From positions 1-64,000 of the forward strand of contig NZ_BAABLF010000009.1 of NCBI RefSeq assembly GCF_039544205.1: a stretch of DNA of 64,000 nt. The letters are read 5' to 3'. The translations under genes and the position numbers were made by a program. The stretch's first letter is position 1, and each line of letters opens with the position of its first letter. The stretch is from Ferrimonas gelatinilytica. Lineage in GTDB: Bacteria; Pseudomonadota; Gammaproteobacteria; Enterobacterales; Shewanellaceae. Under the pieces are notes generated by a model. That model was not told the DNA's origin. It saw only the letters and a program-made list of their open reading frames with translations, and did no database searches. Shown in pieces: positions 18,339 to 27,393 of the stretch.

Positions 18339-19346
18339 ATGTATAACGTTGCCGTTTTAGGGGCTACCGGTGCGGTAGGCCAGACCATGATCGAGATCCT
18401 GGAGCAGCGGGATTTCCCCGTTGCCAAGCTGTTCCCTTTGGCCAGTGCCAACAGCGTCGGTAAAACCATCAGTTTCAAGGGCGAGGAGATCGATGTTATC
18501 GATGTCGATAGCTTTGATTGGAGCCTGGCGGAGATCGGCCTGTTCAGCGCCGGTGGTAGCATCTCTGAAAAGTGGGCGCCCATCGCCGCCGATGCCGGTT
18601 GCGTGGTGATCGACAACACTTCCCACTTCCGCTACGACCCGGAGATCCCGCTGGTGGTGCCAGAGGTCAACCCCCATGCGTTGGCAGAGTTCCGTAACCG
18701 CAATATCATCGCTAACCCCAACTGCTCCACCATCCAGATGCTGGTCGCCCTCAAGCCGCTGCACGATGCCTTCGGTATCGAGCGAATCAACGTCTGTACC
18801 TACCAGTCAGTCTCCGGTGCCGGCAAGCGAGCTATTGAGGAGTTGGCCAAGCAGTGCAGCCAACTGCTGCAGGGGCTTCCGGCCACCAGTGAAGCGTTCG
18901 AGCAGCAGATCGCCTTCAACGCCCTCCCCAAGATCGATGTCTTCATGGACAACGGTTACACCAAGGAGGAGATGAAAATGGTGTGGGAGACCCAGAAGAT
19001 TTTCGGCGATGCGGATATCAAGGTGAATCCTACTGCTGTCCGGGTGCCGGTGTTCTATGGCCATGGGGAAGCGATCCACATTGAGACCCGCCAGCCCACG
19101 TCGGTGGAGGAGGCCAAGGCACTGCTGGCATCGGCACCGGGCGTGACGCTGATGGCAGAAGATGAGGAGTACCCGACCCAGTTTGGCAACGCCCAGGGGC
19201 AGGACGATGTCTTCGTTGGCCGGGTGCGCCAGGACATCAGCCACCCACAGGGATTGGATCTCTGGGTCGTCGCGGACAACATCCGTAAGGGTGCAGCGTT
19301 GAATTCAGTACAAATTGCCGAGCTTTTGGTGCAGGATTATCTTTAA
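18339..19346 (+). CDS. asd: Aspartate-semialdehyde dehydrogenase
   Basis: A 335-residue enzyme that reduces aspartyl phosphate to aspartate semialdehyde for lysine, threonine, methionine and cell-wall diaminopimelate. The NADP motif GATGAVGQTM is at residues 8-17, and the catalytic Cys sits in NPNCSTIQ (about 128-135); SVSGAGKRAIEE is also typical. It occupies the pdxB-fimV-truA slot held in E. coli by usg, a paralogue of asd, but here the active-site Cys is present, so a working enzyme is likely. An AGAAGAGAG ribosome site precedes the ATG. Confidence 0.92.
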   Translation: MYNVAVLGATGAVGQTMIEILEQRDFPVAKLFPLASANSVGKTISFKGEEIDVIDVDSFDWSLAEIGLFSAGGSISEKWAPIAADAGCVVIDNTSHFRYDPEIPLVVPEVNPHALAEFRNRNIIANPNCSTIQMLVALKPLHDAFGIERINVCTYQSVSGAGKRAIEELAKQCSQLLQGLPATSEAFEQQIAFNALPKIDVFMDNGYTKEEMKMVWETQKIFGDADIKVNPTAVRVPVFYGHGEAIHIETRQPTSVEEAKALLASAPGVTLMAEDEEYPTQFGNAQGQDDVFVGRVRQDISHPQGLDLWVVADNIRKGAALNSVQIAELLVQDYL

Positions 19347-19408
19347 CGCTAGATAACCCATACTCAGGCTCCGAAAGAGCCTGAGTTTCAACGAGAAGGT
19401 AAGTGGGA

Positions 19409-21175
19409 ATGACAAATAAAACTCTGACTCGTGCCTCCCGCATCGCGGCCCTTGGTGGCGCCCTGGTATTAACATCCCTGGCGGCGCAAACGCTGACGGA
19501 AGAGGCTCAGGTTAGTGAGGTGGCTGAGCAGCCATTGGCGCAGTACGGTCCCACTACCCGTACCGATACGCTTTGGCGCATCGCCAATCAGGTCCGTCCG
19601 GACTCCGAGGTGACCATCTATCAGGTGATGCAGGCGCTGTACAATGCTAACCCCCATGCCTTCACCAGCTCCAATTTCAACTCTCTGGAGCGCAACCGGA
19701 CGCTGACCATCCCCGCCAAATCGGTGATGTTGTCTCAGCCTGCCACCGAAGCGATGGCCAAGGCTCGTCAGCATGACCAGAGCTGGAAGTCCGTGTCCGC
19801 CGCCGACATCGCCGAGAGCCTGTCGACCAAGGTCGATCAACTGACCCAGAGTAACGCCGAGCTTAACGAGCGTTTGGCCGCGGCGCAGGCCCAAGTGACT
19901 CAGCAGGCAGAGCTGCGTCAGAGGTTGCGTGAGGAACTGGCGGTTAAATCCGAGGAGGCGAACTTTCTGCGTGAAGAAAATACGCAGCTCAAGTCCCAGG
20001 TAGTTGCCCTTGAGAATGAGCTGAACCTGCTGCGTAGCGCCCTGGATGATCAGCAGGGGGCCAACCGTGATCTGGCGCAGGAGCTGGATGCTCAGCTCAA
20101 CGTGGCAGAGTCCCCGGTGATGGATGCCGTGGTGAATGAGCCCGCGGTGACGGATGCCGTGGTGAATGAGCCGACCACCGCCAACTCTGCGTCACCCTGG
20201 TCAGCCTTTTTGGCCGATCCCATGAAGGTGGCGCCACTCGCCGCTGTGCCTCTGGCGCTGCTGCTCGCGGTACTGCTGTTCTGGCGTCGCCGGTCGCAGT
20301 CTGAAGAGGAATCCTCAGCTTTTGTGGAGGAGGATCAGGAAAGCGTCGAGCAGGAGGAGGCATACGCCACGAGCGCCGATCGGGTTGAACTGCCGTTGAC
20401 CGAGCCCAGTGCTCAAACCCCATCGACGAACGTCCAGGAACCGGTGGCGACGGAGAGGGAGAGCGAGGCGAACCTCACCGAGGTGCAGCCAAAACCTTTC
20501 GAGGCGATTGAGGAGACTGCGGTGGCTGAGGTGAGCCAGTCGGTAGAGATGCACTCTGCCACTGAAGCTAACGAGCCTGTCGACGAGGAGGAGAAGAACA
20601 CCTCATCGCCCCCTCAACAATTCTCTTCTGACCTCCCCGCCTGGGATCAGCCTGCTGCTTGGGCGAATGAGTCGGATCAAGTGGAGGCCGAAGTGGATGA
20701 GACGGAGTTGTCACCACTGGCCCGGGATGCTAAGTCTGCGGAACTGCTCACGATGGAGTTCGATGGCGATCTGGGTGAGGCGAGGCATCAACCTCAGGGC
20801 GCTGACGAGAAGCGGGAGGTCCAGGAGGAGATCGACTTTGATGAGCTGCTGTCTGGCATGGAGAGTGCGCCTGCGACGGCAGATGCGCCCATCGGGGGCC
20901 AGAAACAGTCAGCTGACTATATCGATATTGATGAGCTGCTCAAGGAGAGTGACTTGTCCTTTGTCGAAGATGCGGGTGACGATGAGCGGGAGTCGATGAT
21001 CGCGATGCCTGAGACGCCGATGAATGAGGTTGGGGTCTCGGCAAAGCTGGATCTGGCCCGTGCCTACATCGAGATCGATGACAAGGACAGTGCCCGGGCC
21101 CTGCTCAAAGAGGTCAGCGCAGAGGGCAGTGATGGCCAGCGCGGCGAGGCCCAGACACTGCTCAATCAACTGTAA
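19409..21175 (+). CDS. fimV: FimV-like polar/pilus assembly protein
   Basis: A 588-residue FimV/HubP-type protein, which organises the cell pole or type IV pilus machinery at the inner membrane. In order: hydrophobic N-terminal export segment, the FimV N-terminal domain with GPTTRTDTLWRIANQVRP (about 45-62) and a LysM-like fold, a coiled coil (about 125-215), one membrane helix near 275-292 followed by WRRR, a long acidic low-complexity region, and a C-terminal TPR-like FimV domain ending in ARALLKEVSAEG. It is short for the family (often 700-1700 residues), having a reduced acidic region. A small internal duplication encodes two copies of DAVVNEP. The ATG at 19409 is preferred over GTG 19403. 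Confidence 0.87.
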   Translation: MTNKTLTRASRIAALGGALVLTSLAAQTLTEEAQVSEVAEQPLAQYGPTTRTDTLWRIANQVRPDSEVTIYQVMQALYNANPHAFTSSNFNSLERNRTLTIPAKSVMLSQPATEAMAKARQHDQSWKSVSAADIAESLSTKVDQLTQSNAELNERLAAAQAQVTQQAELRQRLREELAVKSEEANFLREENTQLKSQVVALENELNLLRSALDDQQGANRDLAQELDAQLNVAESPVMDAVVNEPAVTDAVVNEPTTANSASPWSAFLADPMKVAPLAAVPLALLLAVLLFWRRRSQSEEESSAFVEEDQESVEQEEAYATSADRVELPLTEPSAQTPSTNVQEPVATERESEANLTEVQPKPFEAIEETAVAEVSQSVEMHSATEANEPVDEEEKNTSSPPQQFSSDLPAWDQPAAWANESDQVEAEVDETELSPLARDAKSAELLTMEFDGDLGEARHQPQGADEKREVQEEIDFDELLSGMESAPATADAPIGGQKQSADYIDIDELLKESDLSFVEDAGDDERESMIAMPETPMNEVGVSAKLDLARAYIEIDDKDSARALLKEVSAEGSDGQRGEAQTLLNQL

Positions 21176-21192
21176 GCCTAAGCGTTTTTGGG

Positions 21193-21226
21193 AAAAAACG
21201 GTGGTTTAGGCCACCGTTTTTTTTAT
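21193..21226 (+). terminator. Rho-independent terminator after fimV
   Basis: AAAAAACGGTGG pairs with CCACCGTTTTTTTT, 17 bases beyond the fimV stop. Confidence 0.88.
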
Positions 21227-21331
21227 TCCAGACGCTTCCGCTAACCCTGGTGGCTTTTCGGTCCCGGCATGGAAGGGCTGGGCGGAGCCCGGTCTGGGGC
21301 AGAAAACGGTGAAGCTTGGGAGTAGGGCCGT

Positions 21332-21337
21332 TATAAT
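21332..21337 (+). promoter_or_regulatory. Candidate -10 element for truA
   Basis: A perfect TATAAT lies 28 bases before the truA ATG, downstream of the fimV terminator. No good -35 hexamer is visible at 16-18 bases upstream, so the call rests on the -10 and position. Confidence 0.4.
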
Positions 21338-21365
21338 GCGCGCCCGAACATGACGAGGGGGCACT

Positions 21366-22157
21366 ATGCGCATCGCACTGGGGATTGAGTACAACGGCCA
21401 TGGCTTTTTTGGCTGGCAAAAACAGCGGGAAGTGGTCGGGATCCAGCAGCGGCTGGAGGAGGCTCTGGCCAAGGTGGCGAATCATCCTGTGGAGGTGATC
21501 TGCGCCGGCCGCACGGATGCGGGCGTTCACGGTACCGGCCAGGTGGTGCACTTCGACAGTCAGTTCGATCGTCGGCCAGCGGCCTGGACTCTGGGGGTAA
21601 ACACCCACCTGCCGGACAACATCGCCGTCCGCTGGGCCCAGCCGGTCAGCGATGAGTTCCATGCCCGTTTCTCCGCAACCGCCCGCCGCTACCGTTACAT
21701 CATCTACAACCACCGCTTGCGTCCCGGGATCCTGCGCCATGGCGTCAGCCACTACCATCAGCGCCTGGATGAACAGAAGATGCATGAAGCTGGCCAGTTG
21801 CTGTTGGGCGAGCGGGATTTCTCCGCCTTCCGGGCGGTGCAGTGCCAGTCCAAGAGTCCCTGGCGAAACGTGCACCACCTCAGGGTCAGTCGCCAGGGTG
21901 ACTACGTGATTGTGGACATCAAGGCCAACGCCTTCGTGCACCACATGGTCCGAAATATCGTTGGCTCGCTGATGGAGGTCGGACAGGGCAACCAGCCAAA
22001 GAGCTGGATCTCGGACCTGCTCAACGCCAAGGATCGTAACCTGGCCGCCGCAACCGCCAAGGCGGAGGGCCTCTACCTGGTCGAGGTGGATTACCCGGCC
22101 CAGTTCAGTCTGCCGAAGACGCCGGCCGGTCCCCTGTTCCTGCCCGACCCCCTGTAG
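21366..22157 (+). CDS. truA: tRNA pseudouridine(38-40) synthase TruA
   Basis: A 263-residue pseudouridine synthase acting on positions 38-40 of tRNA anticodon arms. The catalytic Asp is in GRTDAGVHGTGQV (Asp near residue 52). RYRYIIYN and the C-terminal FVHHMVRNIVGSL motif are also typical. Length matches the family. It follows the fimV terminator, so it probably has its own promoter. Confidence 0.96.
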   Translation: MRIALGIEYNGHGFFGWQKQREVVGIQQRLEEALAKVANHPVEVICAGRTDAGVHGTGQVVHFDSQFDRRPAAWTLGVNTHLPDNIAVRWAQPVSDEFHARFSATARRYRYIIYNHRLRPGILRHGVSHYHQRLDEQKMHEAGQLLLGERDFSAFRAVQCQSKSPWRNVHHLRVSRQGDYVIVDIKANAFVHHMVRNIVGSLMEVGQGNQPKSWISDLLNAKDRNLAAATAKAEGLYLVEVDYPAQFSLPKTPAGPLFLPDPL

Positions 22158-22379
22158 GTAGGAAGCGGTATATTCATGCCATAAGTGCCTGTTGATACAG
22201 ATGTTTAGAGGGTATGACCAGTTTTCGTTAGCCGCCTAAAGTCCCTTGTGGTTTAATGGCTGCCATGTTAGCGCCGGCGGTGGCAGCCAGAAACGCACGA
22301 TAGGGGCACATTGCCCAGCGAATAGCGACACGTTCCCCGCCAGAAAGGTCAAAATTGCCGAAATGGAGACAGGACCACG

Positions 22380-23270
22380 ATGAGTTGGTTAACAAAGATC
22401 CTGCCGAAAAGTAAAACCGTATCCGACCGACGCCGTAGTGTGCCCGAAGGGGTCTGGAACAAATGCAGTAAGTGCGACCAGATCCTGTACGGTGCGGAGC
22501 TCCAACGTAATCTGCAGGTCTGCCCCAAGTGTGGCAACCATATGCGGATCACCGCCCGGGAGCGCCTGGAGGCCTTCCTCGATGAGGGCAACCGACAGGA
22601 GTTGGGTAGCGAGCTGGAACCCCAGGATATCCTCAAGTTCCGTGATTCCAAGAAGTACAAAGACAGGATCGTCCAGGCGACCCGAAGCAGCGACGAGAAA
22701 GATGCGCTGGTGGCGATGCGCGGTGAGCTGATGGGGATGCCGATCGTGGTGTGTGCCTTCGAGTTTGCCTTCATGGGAGGTTCCATGGCGTCCGTGGTGG
22801 GCGCACGGTTTGTTCGTGCGGTTGAAGTGGCGCTGGAGGAGCGGATCCCGCTGGTCTGCTTCTCTGCCAGTGGCGGTGCCCGCATGCAGGAGGCTCTGTT
22901 CTCCCTGATGCAGATGGCCAAAACTTCGGCAGCGCTGGCACGGATGCGCGACCAGGGTATTCCCTATATTTCGGTGATGACGGACCCCACCATGGGCGGT
23001 GTTTCCGCTTCCCTGGCGATGCTCGGTGATCTCAACGTGGCGGAGCCCAATGCCCTGATCGGCTTTGCCGGTCCCCGGGTGATTGAACAGACCGTTCGTG
23101 AAAAGTTGCCGGAAGGTTTCCAGCGCAGTGAGTTCTTGCTGGAGAAGGGCGCCATCGACATGATCATCGATCGCCGCGAGATGCGGGAAACCCTGGCCCG
23201 TAACCTGGCCAAGCTGACTCACCAGACCCCGATGGAAACCGTTGAGCCTAACGAGCTGGCCCCCGCATGA
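22380..23270 (+). CDS. accD: Acetyl-CoA carboxylase carboxyltransferase subunit beta
   Basis: A 296-residue subunit that, with AccA, transfers carboxyl from biotin to acetyl-CoA in the first step of fatty acid synthesis. The N-terminal zinc ribbon has two CxxC pairs (CSKC near 27-30 and CPKC near 46-49). The crotonase-like core has the GGSMASVVG and SASGGARMQEA oxyanion segments. The start MSWLTKILP is typical. It overlaps folC by four bases (ATGA). Confidence 0.97.
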   Translation: MSWLTKILPKSKTVSDRRRSVPEGVWNKCSKCDQILYGAELQRNLQVCPKCGNHMRITARERLEAFLDEGNRQELGSELEPQDILKFRDSKKYKDRIVQATRSSDEKDALVAMRGELMGMPIVVCAFEFAFMGGSMASVVGARFVRAVEVALEERIPLVCFSASGGARMQEALFSLMQMAKTSAALARMRDQGIPYISVMTDPTMGGVSASLAMLGDLNVAEPNALIGFAGPRVIEQTVREKLPEGFQRSEFLLEKGAIDMIIDRREMRETLARNLAKLTHQTPMETVEPNELAPA

Positions 23271-24538
23271 CCCCTGGGCTCGACGCCAGCGATTCCCTGG
23301 CGGTGTGGTTGGAGAAGATCCTGCAGCTGCACCCCAGTGAGATTGATCTGGGCCTGACCCGTCTGCGTCGTGTGGCGATGCGGATGGGGCTCACCGCGCT
23401 CCCCGATAGCCAGGTGATCACCGTCGCCGGCACCAATGGCAAGGGCACCACCTGTGCCCTGATGGAGCAGATCCTGATGGCGGATGGTCACCGGGTCGGT
23501 GTGTTCAGTTCGCCCCATATCGAGCGCTACAACGAACGGGTTCGCATCGACGGGCAGGAGTTGCCGGACCAGGACCACGTCGATGCCTTTACCGCTATTG
23601 CCGCGGCGCAGCAGGACACCAGCCTCACCTTTTTCGAGTATTCCGCCCTGGCGGCACTCTGGCTATTTGCCCGCGAGCGCCCCGATGTGGTGCTGCTGGA
23701 GGTGGGCCTGGGTGGACGCCTCGACGCTACCAACCTTATCGACGCTGATATTGCGGTGATCACCACGGTGGACCTGGATCACCAGGAGTATCTCGGTGAT
23801 ACCCGTGAGAAGGTGGGGCGCGAGAAGGCGGGGATTATGCGCGCCGGGCGCCCGGTCATCTGCGGCGATCCCAATCCACCGGAATCGGTGGCCACTTGTG
23901 CCGCCGAGCTCGGTGCGATCTTGCTGCAACGGGGCGAGGCGTTTGAACTTGTTGCCGACCATGACCAATGGACGTATCAAAGTCCGGGCTATCGCTTTGG
24001 TGCGCTCCCGTTGCCGGCCATCCCGCTGGATAACGCCGCGACGGCTATCACCGCACTGCGCCAGCTTGAGGGAGGTGTCAGCGAAACGGCGATTCGACGG
24101 GGGCTTTCGCAGGTGCGGGTTCCGGGGCGACTCGAGGTATTGAGTCACGCTCCGGATCTGGTACTGGATGTGGCGCACAACCCCCAGGCCGGAGCCTACC
24201 TGGCCCAGTGGCTCAAGCGTCAGTCTTACGACGGGATCCATGCGGTTTGCGGCATGTTGGCGGATAAGGATGTGAAGGCGACGCTGGCCCCGTTGGGGGA
24301 GCTGCCGCTGCGCTGGTACCTGGCGGACCTGAATGTGCCGCGGGGCGCCCCCGCTTCCCGGTTGCTTTTTGCCTTGAACGACGCGCCGGGGCCAGTGGCG
24401 ACGCCACAATGCTTCGATTCTGTCAGTGCCGCGTTGTCGGAAGCGCTGAGTCGGGCCCGTCACGGGGAGCTGGTGATCCTGTTCGGGTCATTTTACACTG
24501 TGGCCGAAGCAAAAGCGTATTGGCGAACGAGGAGTTAG
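23267..24538 (+). CDS. folC: Bifunctional folylpolyglutamate/dihydrofolate synthase
   Basis: A 423-residue Mur-ligase-type enzyme that adds glutamate to dihydropteroate and folates. The ATP P-loop TVAGTNGKGTT lies near residues 48-58; SSPHIERYNERVRIDG and the LEVGLGGRLDATN motifs follow. The ATG overlaps the accD stop in an ATGA, which suggests coupled translation. The accD-folC-dedD order is conserved in gammaproteobacteria. Confidence 0.96.
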   Translation: MTPGLDASDSLAVWLEKILQLHPSEIDLGLTRLRRVAMRMGLTALPDSQVITVAGTNGKGTTCALMEQILMADGHRVGVFSSPHIERYNERVRIDGQELPDQDHVDAFTAIAAAQQDTSLTFFEYSALAALWLFARERPDVVLLEVGLGGRLDATNLIDADIAVITTVDLDHQEYLGDTREKVGREKAGIMRAGRPVICGDPNPPESVATCAAELGAILLQRGEAFELVADHDQWTYQSPGYRFGALPLPAIPLDNAATAITALRQLEGGVSETAIRRGLSQVRVPGRLEVLSHAPDLVLDVAHNPQAGAYLAQWLKRQSYDGIHAVCGMLADKDVKATLAPLGELPLRWYLADLNVPRGAPASRLLFALNDAPGPVATPQCFDSVSAALSEALSRARHGELVILFGSFYTVAEAKAYWRTRS

Positions 24539-24540
24539 GA

Positions 24541-25122
24541 TTGGCAACCCCGATGCAAAATCGACTGGTGGGATTGATGGTACTGACCGCCCTGGGGGCG
24601 CTGTTCCTGCCGGATTTGCTCAACGGTGAAAAGGCGAGGGTGGAGGAGCAATTTGCCACCATCCCGTTGCGCCCCAACACCGCCGCCATCTCTACGCCGG
24701 AGGACGCCTTTGCGCCTATCGAGGCGCAAGCTGCTCCGGTACTGCCTGAGTTGGAGGAGGAGGTGGAGCCGGCAACGCAGGCGTCACAGGATCGCCCCGA
24801 CAACGACTCTGTCGAACCTCAACCCAAGCCTCGCCCCTCCACCGAGCGACCCAAGGCACAAAGCCAGGCAGAGACTGCCGGCTGGACCCTGAGGGTGGGC
24901 AGCTTTCGCAGTGCGCAGAATGTAAAGCGACTGGTCCAGGAGCTGCGGGAGAAGGGGTACCCTGCCTACAGTGTGCCGTCGGCGCCGGTTGAGGGGGAAC
25001 TGACGGTGGTCTACATCGGTCCTGAGATCGACCGTAAGGTATTGGCCGCTATGCAGGACAAACTGGAGCGGCAACGCTCACTGAAGGGACGCCTGGAGCG
25101 TTATGATCCCTTAAAAATATGA
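24541..25122 (+). CDS. dedD: SPOR-domain cell division protein DedD
   Basis: A 193-residue bitopic protein that binds denuded peptidoglycan at the division septum. It has one N-terminal membrane helix (about residues 8-24, QNRLVGLMVLTALGALFLP), an acidic/proline linker and a C-terminal SPOR domain (about 115-190) with the WTLRVGSFRSAQNVKRL start. I chose the TTG at 24541: GAGGAG lies 8 bases before it and the encoded start MATPMQNRLVG lines up with E. coli DedD (MASKFQNRLVG). It begins two bases after the folC stop. Confidence 0.88.
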   Translation: MATPMQNRLVGLMVLTALGALFLPDLLNGEKARVEEQFATIPLRPNTAAISTPEDAFAPIEAQAAPVLPELEEEVEPATQASQDRPDNDSVEPQPKPRPSTERPKAQSQAETAGWTLRVGSFRSAQNVKRLVQELREKGYPAYSVPSAPVEGELTVVYIGPEIDRKVLAAMQDKLERQRSLKGRLERYDPLKI

Positions 25123-25126
25123 ACAG

Positions 25127-25151
25127 ACCCGCCTTTTGGCGGGTTTTTTTT
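25127..25151 (+). terminator. Rho-independent terminator after dedD
   Basis: ACCCGCC, loop TTTT, GGCGGGT followed by a run of T, beginning 5 bases after the dedD stop. Confidence 0.9.
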
Positions 25152-25251
25152 GCTTTACGCCGAGGGGCTGTGTGTTTTTCCCCGAAGCGGTGTGAAAACG
25201 GGTCGGCTCTGGTAAACTCGCCCGCCAAAAATGATTGCTCAAGAAGGGACT

Positions 25252-25749
25252 ATGGAAACCATGGTGTGGATCGATTATGCAATTCTCGGGGTCATCGCTC
25301 TGTCGGTCATCATCAGCCTGGTGCGGGGGTTTGTCCGCGAAGCGATGTCACTGGCGGTTTGGATCGGGGCCTTCGTTATTGCCAGTCGGTTTTACGAGGA
25401 TCTGGCGGTCTACCTGACCCAGATCAACGAGCCGATGCTGAAGAAGGGAGCGGCCGTCGCCATCCTGTTTGTGGCCACCCTGGTTATCGGCGCCTTGGTG
25501 AATTACCTGGTTGGGCAGTTAGTGGAAAAGACCGGCCTTAGCGGCACCGACCGGGTCTTAGGCGCCTGTTTTGGCGCCCTGCGCGGTGTCCTTGTGGTCA
25601 GCGCGGTGCTCTTTTTCCTCGACAGTTTCACCACCGCGTCATCGGCACTCTGGTGGCAGGATTCCACCCTAATCCCGGAGTTTGGCATAGTTATCCAGTG
25701 GTTTTTCGAACATATAGAGCAATCTTCCAGCTTCCTGAAAGAAATATAA
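25252..25749 (+). CDS. cvpA: Colicin V production family membrane protein
   Basis: A 165-residue inner membrane protein with four likely helices. CvpA is needed for colicin V export in E. coli and is linked to envelope homeostasis and bile resistance. The segments VWIDYAIL and GQLVEKTGLSGTDRVLG match E. coli CvpA closely. The ATG at 25252 is preferred to the upstream one at 25231 because AAGAAGGGA sits just before it. It lies 41 bases before purF, the usual cvpA-purF operon. Confidence 0.93.
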   Translation: METMVWIDYAILGVIALSVIISLVRGFVREAMSLAVWIGAFVIASRFYEDLAVYLTQINEPMLKKGAAVAILFVATLVIGALVNYLVGQLVEKTGLSGTDRVLGACFGALRGVLVVSAVLFFLDSFTTASSALWWQDSTLIPEFGIVIQWFFEHIEQSSSFLKEI

Positions 25750-25790
25750 CCCCTACATTAGAACATCGACCTTTGTGAGGACCCTCAATC

Positions 25791-27305
25791 ATGTGTGGTA
25801 TTGTCGGTATCGTTGGCCATTCTCCTGTGAATCAGCTGATCTATGATGCCTTGACCGTTTTGCAGCACCGCGGCCAGGACGCCGCCGGGATCTGTACGCT
25901 TGATGGTGAAGCTTTCCGCCTGCGAAAGGCCAATGGCTTGGTCAAGGACGTTTTTGAAACCAAGCATATGCACCGCCTTCAAGGGTCGACCGGTATCGGT
26001 CATGTGCGCTACCCCACCGCCGGCAGCTCCAGTTCCTCAGAGGCGCAGCCGTTTTATGTCAACTCGCCCTTTGGCATCACCCTGGCTCACAACGGCAACC
26101 TGACCAATTACGATGAGCTGGTGGCCCTGATGGCGGTGATGCGTCGTCATATCAACACCGGCTCCGACTCGGAGCTGATGCTCAACGTGCTGGCGCACGA
26201 GCTCCAGCAGTCAGGCGGGCAGCGCCCCAGTGCCGACGAGGTGTTCCACGCGGTAACCCAGCTCAACCGTCAGGTTCGAGGCGCTTACGCGGCGGTGGCC
26301 CTAATCATCGGAGTGGGCATGGTGGCGTTTCGCGATCCCTTCGGGATCCGCCCCCTGGTTCTTGGCAAGAAAAAGACCGAGCAAGGTTATGAGTACATGG
26401 TAGCGTCCGAGTCGGTAGCACTGGATGCGTCCGGTTTCGCCACGATGCGCGATGTGATGCCCGGCGAGGCGATCTTCGTAGATAACGACGGGCAACTGTT
26501 TACCCGTCAATGTGCAGACCAGGTCCACCACGTGCCCTGTATCTTCGAGTACGTCTACTTCTCCCGACCGGACTCGACCCTGGATCAGATCTCCGTTTAC
26601 GGCAGTCGGGTCAACATGGGGACCAAGCTGGGCGCCAAGATCGCTCGGGAGTGGCGGGATCATGACATCGATGTGGTGATCCCGATCCCGGAAACCTCAT
26701 GCGATATCGCCCTGCAGATTGCCACCGAGTTGAACCTGCCCTATCGCCAAGGCTTCGTGAAGAACCGCTACATCGGCCGTACCTTCATCATGCCGGGCCA
26801 GGTTCAGCGCAAGAAGTCGGTTCGTCGCAAGCTCAACGCGATTGACCAGGAGTTCAAGGGCAAGAATGTGCTCCTGGTGGACGACTCCATCGTTCGCGGC
26901 ACGACCTCGGAGCAGATCATTGAGATGGCTCGGGAAGCGGGGGCGAAGAAGGTGTATTTCGCCTCGGCGGCTCCGGAGATCCGTTTCCCTAACGTTTACG
27001 GTATCGATATGCCCACCTCCGAGGAGCTGATCGCCTATGGCCGAGACGTGGACGAGATCTGTGACAAGATCCGTGCTGATGGGCTGATCTTCCAGGATAT
27101 TGAAGACCTGGAAGCGGCGGTACGGGAGGCCAACCCTTCGATCGAGCACTTTGAAACCTCGGTGTTCACCGGCTCCTACGTCACCGGTGATATTGACCAG
27201 ACCTACCTGGATCGCCTCAATGCCAGCCGCAGCGATGACGCCAAGGCAGCAAAATCCGGCGAGCAGAGCACCAACCTCGAGATCCACAATCTCTGCCACC
27301 CCTGA
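25791..27305 (+). CDS. purF: Amidophosphoribosyltransferase
   Basis: A 504-residue enzyme that makes phosphoribosylamine from PRPP and glutamine, the first committed purine step. Cys2 (MCGIVGIVGH) is the N-terminal nucleophile of the glutaminase domain; the PRPP-binding motif VLLVDDSIVRGTTS lies near residues 361-374. There is no long propeptide. I saw no convincing PurR operator before cvpA. Confidence 0.97.
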   Translation: MCGIVGIVGHSPVNQLIYDALTVLQHRGQDAAGICTLDGEAFRLRKANGLVKDVFETKHMHRLQGSTGIGHVRYPTAGSSSSSEAQPFYVNSPFGITLAHNGNLTNYDELVALMAVMRRHINTGSDSELMLNVLAHELQQSGGQRPSADEVFHAVTQLNRQVRGAYAAVALIIGVGMVAFRDPFGIRPLVLGKKKTEQGYEYMVASESVALDASGFATMRDVMPGEAIFVDNDGQLFTRQCADQVHHVPCIFEYVYFSRPDSTLDQISVYGSRVNMGTKLGAKIAREWRDHDIDVVIPIPETSCDIALQIATELNLPYRQGFVKNRYIGRTFIMPGQVQRKKSVRRKLNAIDQEFKGKNVLLVDDSIVRGTTSEQIIEMAREAGAKKVYFASAAPEIRFPNVYGIDMPTSEELIAYGRDVDEICDKIRADGLIFQDIEDLEAAVREANPSIEHFETSVFTGSYVTGDIDQTYLDRLNASRSDDAKAAKSGEQSTNLEIHNLCHP

Positions 27306-27316
27306 TCCCGGACAAT

Positions 27317-27351
27317 AAAAAAGGCCCCGACAACCGTCGGGGCCTTTTTTA
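27317..27351. terminator. Bidirectional terminator between purF and the Yip1-family gene
   Basis: AAAAAAGGCCCCGAC, loop AACC, GTCGGGGCCTTTTTT; A and T runs on both sides allow termination of both convergent genes. Confidence 0.9.
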
Positions 27352-27393
27352 TGCTGACTGGTGATCAACCCGCCCATGCGGAGAGTCAGGTCG

